Assembly: GCA_031261125.1 (NCBI GenBank)
Contig: JAISJZ010000142.1
Span: 1 to 8,430 of the forward strand
Direction of reading: 5' to 3'
DNA length: 8,430 nucleotides
From: Planctomycetaceae bacterium
GTDB lineage: Bacteria > Planctomycetota > Planctomycetia > Pirellulales > Thermoguttaceae
A program made the translations under genes and the position numbers. Under the pieces are notes generated by a model that had not been told where the DNA came from, searched no databases, and was given only the letters and a program-made list of their open reading frames with translations. Shown here one piece after another: positions 7,019 to 8,430 of the stretch. Position 1 is the stretch's first letter. Each line of letters opens with the position of its first letter.

Positions 7019-8317
7019 TTGCGTCAGACATTATTTTATATTCCCGAACAATTCCTCGGCTTACCGGTCTTCGGATACGGTCTCGCTCTGGCATTGCTGC
7101 TTGTTGCCGCTGCCGTTGCCGCCGCCCGGCACTTCGTTAAAGTCAAAAAATTCGATGCCGACATCGGATATTATACCGGACTGGCAATCACCGGCAGTGC
7201 AATTCTGCTCTTCGTTGTCCCGAATGTGATTGAACCCGGACACGGTTTTCCCATACGCGGCTACGGATTTTTTCTGCTTTTGGCGATTATTTCGTCGCTT
7301 GCCTTGATTCTGAAAATCACGAAGCATCCGAACATTACAACGGAACAAATTTTTTCGCTGTGCCTCTGGGCGGTCATCAGCGGCATCATCGGCGCGCGCT
7401 TATTCTACATTACCGAGTATTGGAACACAATGTATGTTCCGAACGATTTCCGGCAAACGTTCTTCAACATCGTCAACATTGCTAACGGCGGACTGGTCGT
7501 TTTTGGTTCGATTATCGGCGGTACTATCGGCTCGGTCGTGTACCTACGGCGGAACAAATTACCGGTCTTGGCAACGTTCGATATGATGGCACCGGCAATG
7601 TTTCTCGGTATTGCCGCCGGCCGGCTCGGCTGCCTGATGAACGGCTGCTGTTTCGGCGGCGTTTGCGATTTGCCGTGGGCAATAACGTTTCCGCAAGGTT
7701 CACCGGCGCATATTCATCAAATCGAGCATAATGAAACATTTTTCGACGGTATAAAATTATTCAGCCCCGGCACCGATGGTGCGGCAGTGATCAAAGAAGT
7801 CCAGCCGAACAGCGGTGCCGAAAAGGCGGGGCTGAAACCGAAGATGATTATTCAGTCCATCGGAGCGGTTATCAACGGCAGACCGGAAAATTGGACTATT
7901 CATTCCCCAGACGAAGCAATAACGCTGATTCACTCTCTCCGATTAAATTTGCCGAACGAAAATTTGCGGTACGGTATTATTACGGAGGATAAAGATATGA
8001 AATCGTTTTATGTTCCGTTCACACCGTCGAAAGTTCTGCCGGTGCATCCGACGCAGATTTACAGTTCCGTTGTTGCGGCATTGCTCTGCGGGGTGCTGCT
8101 TGTTCTCCGCCGGTTGAAACCGTTTCAACGGGACGGGATGATATTTTGTACGTTTATGCTGCTGTATTCCGTTGCAAGATTTACGATTGAAATGATTCGC
8201 ACCGACGAGGACTCGTTTCTCGGCACGGGCTTGACGGTTTCGCAAAATGTTTCTATCGGTGTGTTGATTGCGGGCATTATTCTGCTGTTTTACTTACGGC
8301 AAAAACCGAAGGAGTAA
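7019..8317 (+). CDS. lgt: Prolipoprotein diacylglyceryl transferase with inserted PDZ-like segment
   Basis: 432 aa polytopic inner-membrane enzyme that transfers diacylglycerol from phosphatidylglycerol to the lipobox Cys of prolipoproteins. Family landmarks are IRGYGFFLLL (79-88), GARLFY (125-130), the Lgt signature region AGRLGCLMNGCCFGG (200-214), HPTQIY (343-348) and RFTIEMIR (387-394). It is about 140 aa longer than E. coli Lgt (about 291 aa). The extra length includes an additional N-terminal membrane segment (1-75) and a soluble insert (about 250-335) that contains a PDZ-like stretch (AVIKEVQPNSGAEKAGLKPK, 256-275). By hand alignment, E. coli H103 is F162, N146 is C205 and R143 is R202. 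The start is TTG at 7019: an in-frame TAA at 6986-6988 bars extension, no ATG or GTG lies between them, and MRQTLF resembles planctomycete Lgt N-termini as I recall them. No Shine-Dalgarno is seen. Confidence 0.93.
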   Translation: MRQTLFYIPEQFLGLPVFGYGLALALLLVAAAVAAARHFVKVKKFDADIGYYTGLAITGSAILLFVVPNVIEPGHGFPIRGYGFFLLLAIISSLALILKITKHPNITTEQIFSLCLWAVISGIIGARLFYITEYWNTMYVPNDFRQTFFNIVNIANGGLVVFGSIIGGTIGSVVYLRRNKLPVLATFDMMAPAMFLGIAAGRLGCLMNGCCFGGVCDLPWAITFPQGSPAHIHQIEHNETFFDGIKLFSPGTDGAAVIKEVQPNSGAEKAGLKPKMIIQSIGAVINGRPENWTIHSPDEAITLIHSLRLNLPNENLRYGIITEDKDMKSFYVPFTPSKVLPVHPTQIYSSVVAALLCGVLLVLRRLKPFQRDGMIFCTFMLLYSVARFTIEMIRTDEDSFLGTGLTVSQNVSIGVLIAGIILLFYLRQKPKE

Positions 8318-8336
8318 TGTTTCACGGGAAACTATT

Positions 8337-8380
8337 GAGTAACGTCACTTCCGGCAACCCTGATATCGAAGTGATTACTC
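8337..8380 (+). other. Strong bulged hairpin between lgt and the next gene
   Basis: Left arm 8337-8351 (GAGTAACGTCACTTC) pairs with right arm 8368-8380 (GAAGTGATTACTC) over 13 bp, with a 2-nt CG bulge and a 16-nt loop. A few more outer pairs (TTGA near 8335 with TCAA at 8381-8384) are possible with a bulge. No T-run follows immediately; the nearest is TTTT at 8392-8395. It is therefore either a weak or non-canonical terminator for lgt or a structured leader for the gene starting at 8412. Nothing identifies a known riboswitch class. Confidence 0.5.
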
Positions 8381-8398
8381 TCAACTGACCATTTTACG

Positions 8399-8404
8399 AA
8401 AGGA
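8399..8404 (+). promoter_or_regulatory. Shine-Dalgarno AAAGGA for the gene starting at 8412
   Basis: AAAGGA lies 7 nt before ATG 8412, a normal spacing. It is the only well-placed Shine-Dalgarno I see in the window, which makes it the main support for a real gene start here and favours 8412 over the in-frame ATG at 8418. Confidence 0.55.
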
Positions 8405-8411
8405 TAACAAA

Positions 8412-8430
8412 ATGACAATGAATCAAAACG
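8412..8430 (+). CDS. Start of a gene running off the right edge (partial)
   Basis: The frame opens with MTMNQN, six codons, before the window ends. The call rests on the well-spaced AAAGGA upstream and on its position after the lgt-downstream hairpin. The product cannot be identified from six residues. A second in-frame ATG at 8418 is an alternative start. Confidence 0.45.

Noticed and set aside
8317..8388. 23-codon ORF overlapping the lgt stop as a separate gene
   Set aside because: The Shine-Dalgarno is only 2 nt from the ATG, the peptide has no recognisable features, and the sequence is better explained by the hairpin. It is kept only as a possible leader peptide in the findings.
1..8430. 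Mobile element, CRISPR array, tRNA, rRNA or defence cassette
   Set aside because: No transposase or integrase motifs, no regularly spaced repeats, no tRNA-like cloverleaf and no defence protein families were seen. All large frames are assigned to metabolic, envelope or exported proteins.
1..8430. High frequency of CCGG/CCGGCG words suggesting special sites
   Set aside because: They are spread through all genes at Pro, Gly, Ala and Arg codons, so codon preference explains them.

Overview
The window looks like ordinary chromosome of a planctomycete of moderate GC (probably Pirellulales or Thermoguttaceae-like, possibly host- or gut-associated). The case rests on family content recalled from memory, not on a search. 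It includes an exported fusion of an alpha/alpha-toroid with two DUF4159-type domains, a CobW/P47K-type GTPase, and an Lgt that begins MRQTLF, carries an inserted PDZ-like segment and has the Cys-rich GCLMNGCCFG form of the Lgt signature. Shine-Dalgarno sequences are nearly absent, which also fits.

Layout. Three plus-strand genes come first: an exported right-handed beta-helix protein (3-2366, GH141-like), a G3E-family P-loop GTPase (2456-3499), and a MIP-family channel resembling glycerol facilitators (3587-4429). The gaps between them are 89 and 87 bp. The first holds a long imperfect hairpin (2391-2450) ending 5 nt before the GTPase start codon; the second holds short GC-rich blocks that can pair with each other in alternative ways. 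A minus-strand gene (4459-6858) encodes the toroid/DUF4159 protein and converges on the channel gene with a 29-bp gap. A 160-bp divergent region (6859-7018) separates it from lgt (7019-8317, plus strand, TTG start). After lgt, a 13-bp bulged hairpin (8337-8380) precedes a new gene starting at 8412 with a good Shine-Dalgarno; only its first six codons are in the window.

How the genes relate. I see no single pathway. The beta-helix protein and the toroid/DUF4159 protein both have signal peptides and are exported. Lgt is cell-envelope housekeeping, but neither exported protein shows a clear lipobox, so they are not evident Lgt substrates. The GTPase is a probable metal chaperone and the MIP protein a small-solute channel. 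I found no mobile element, CRISPR array, tRNA, rRNA, toxin-antitoxin pair or defence cassette. The points most worth a second look are the two intergenic hairpins and the unusual Lgt architecture; I do not see convincing evidence of an undescribed multi-gene system.
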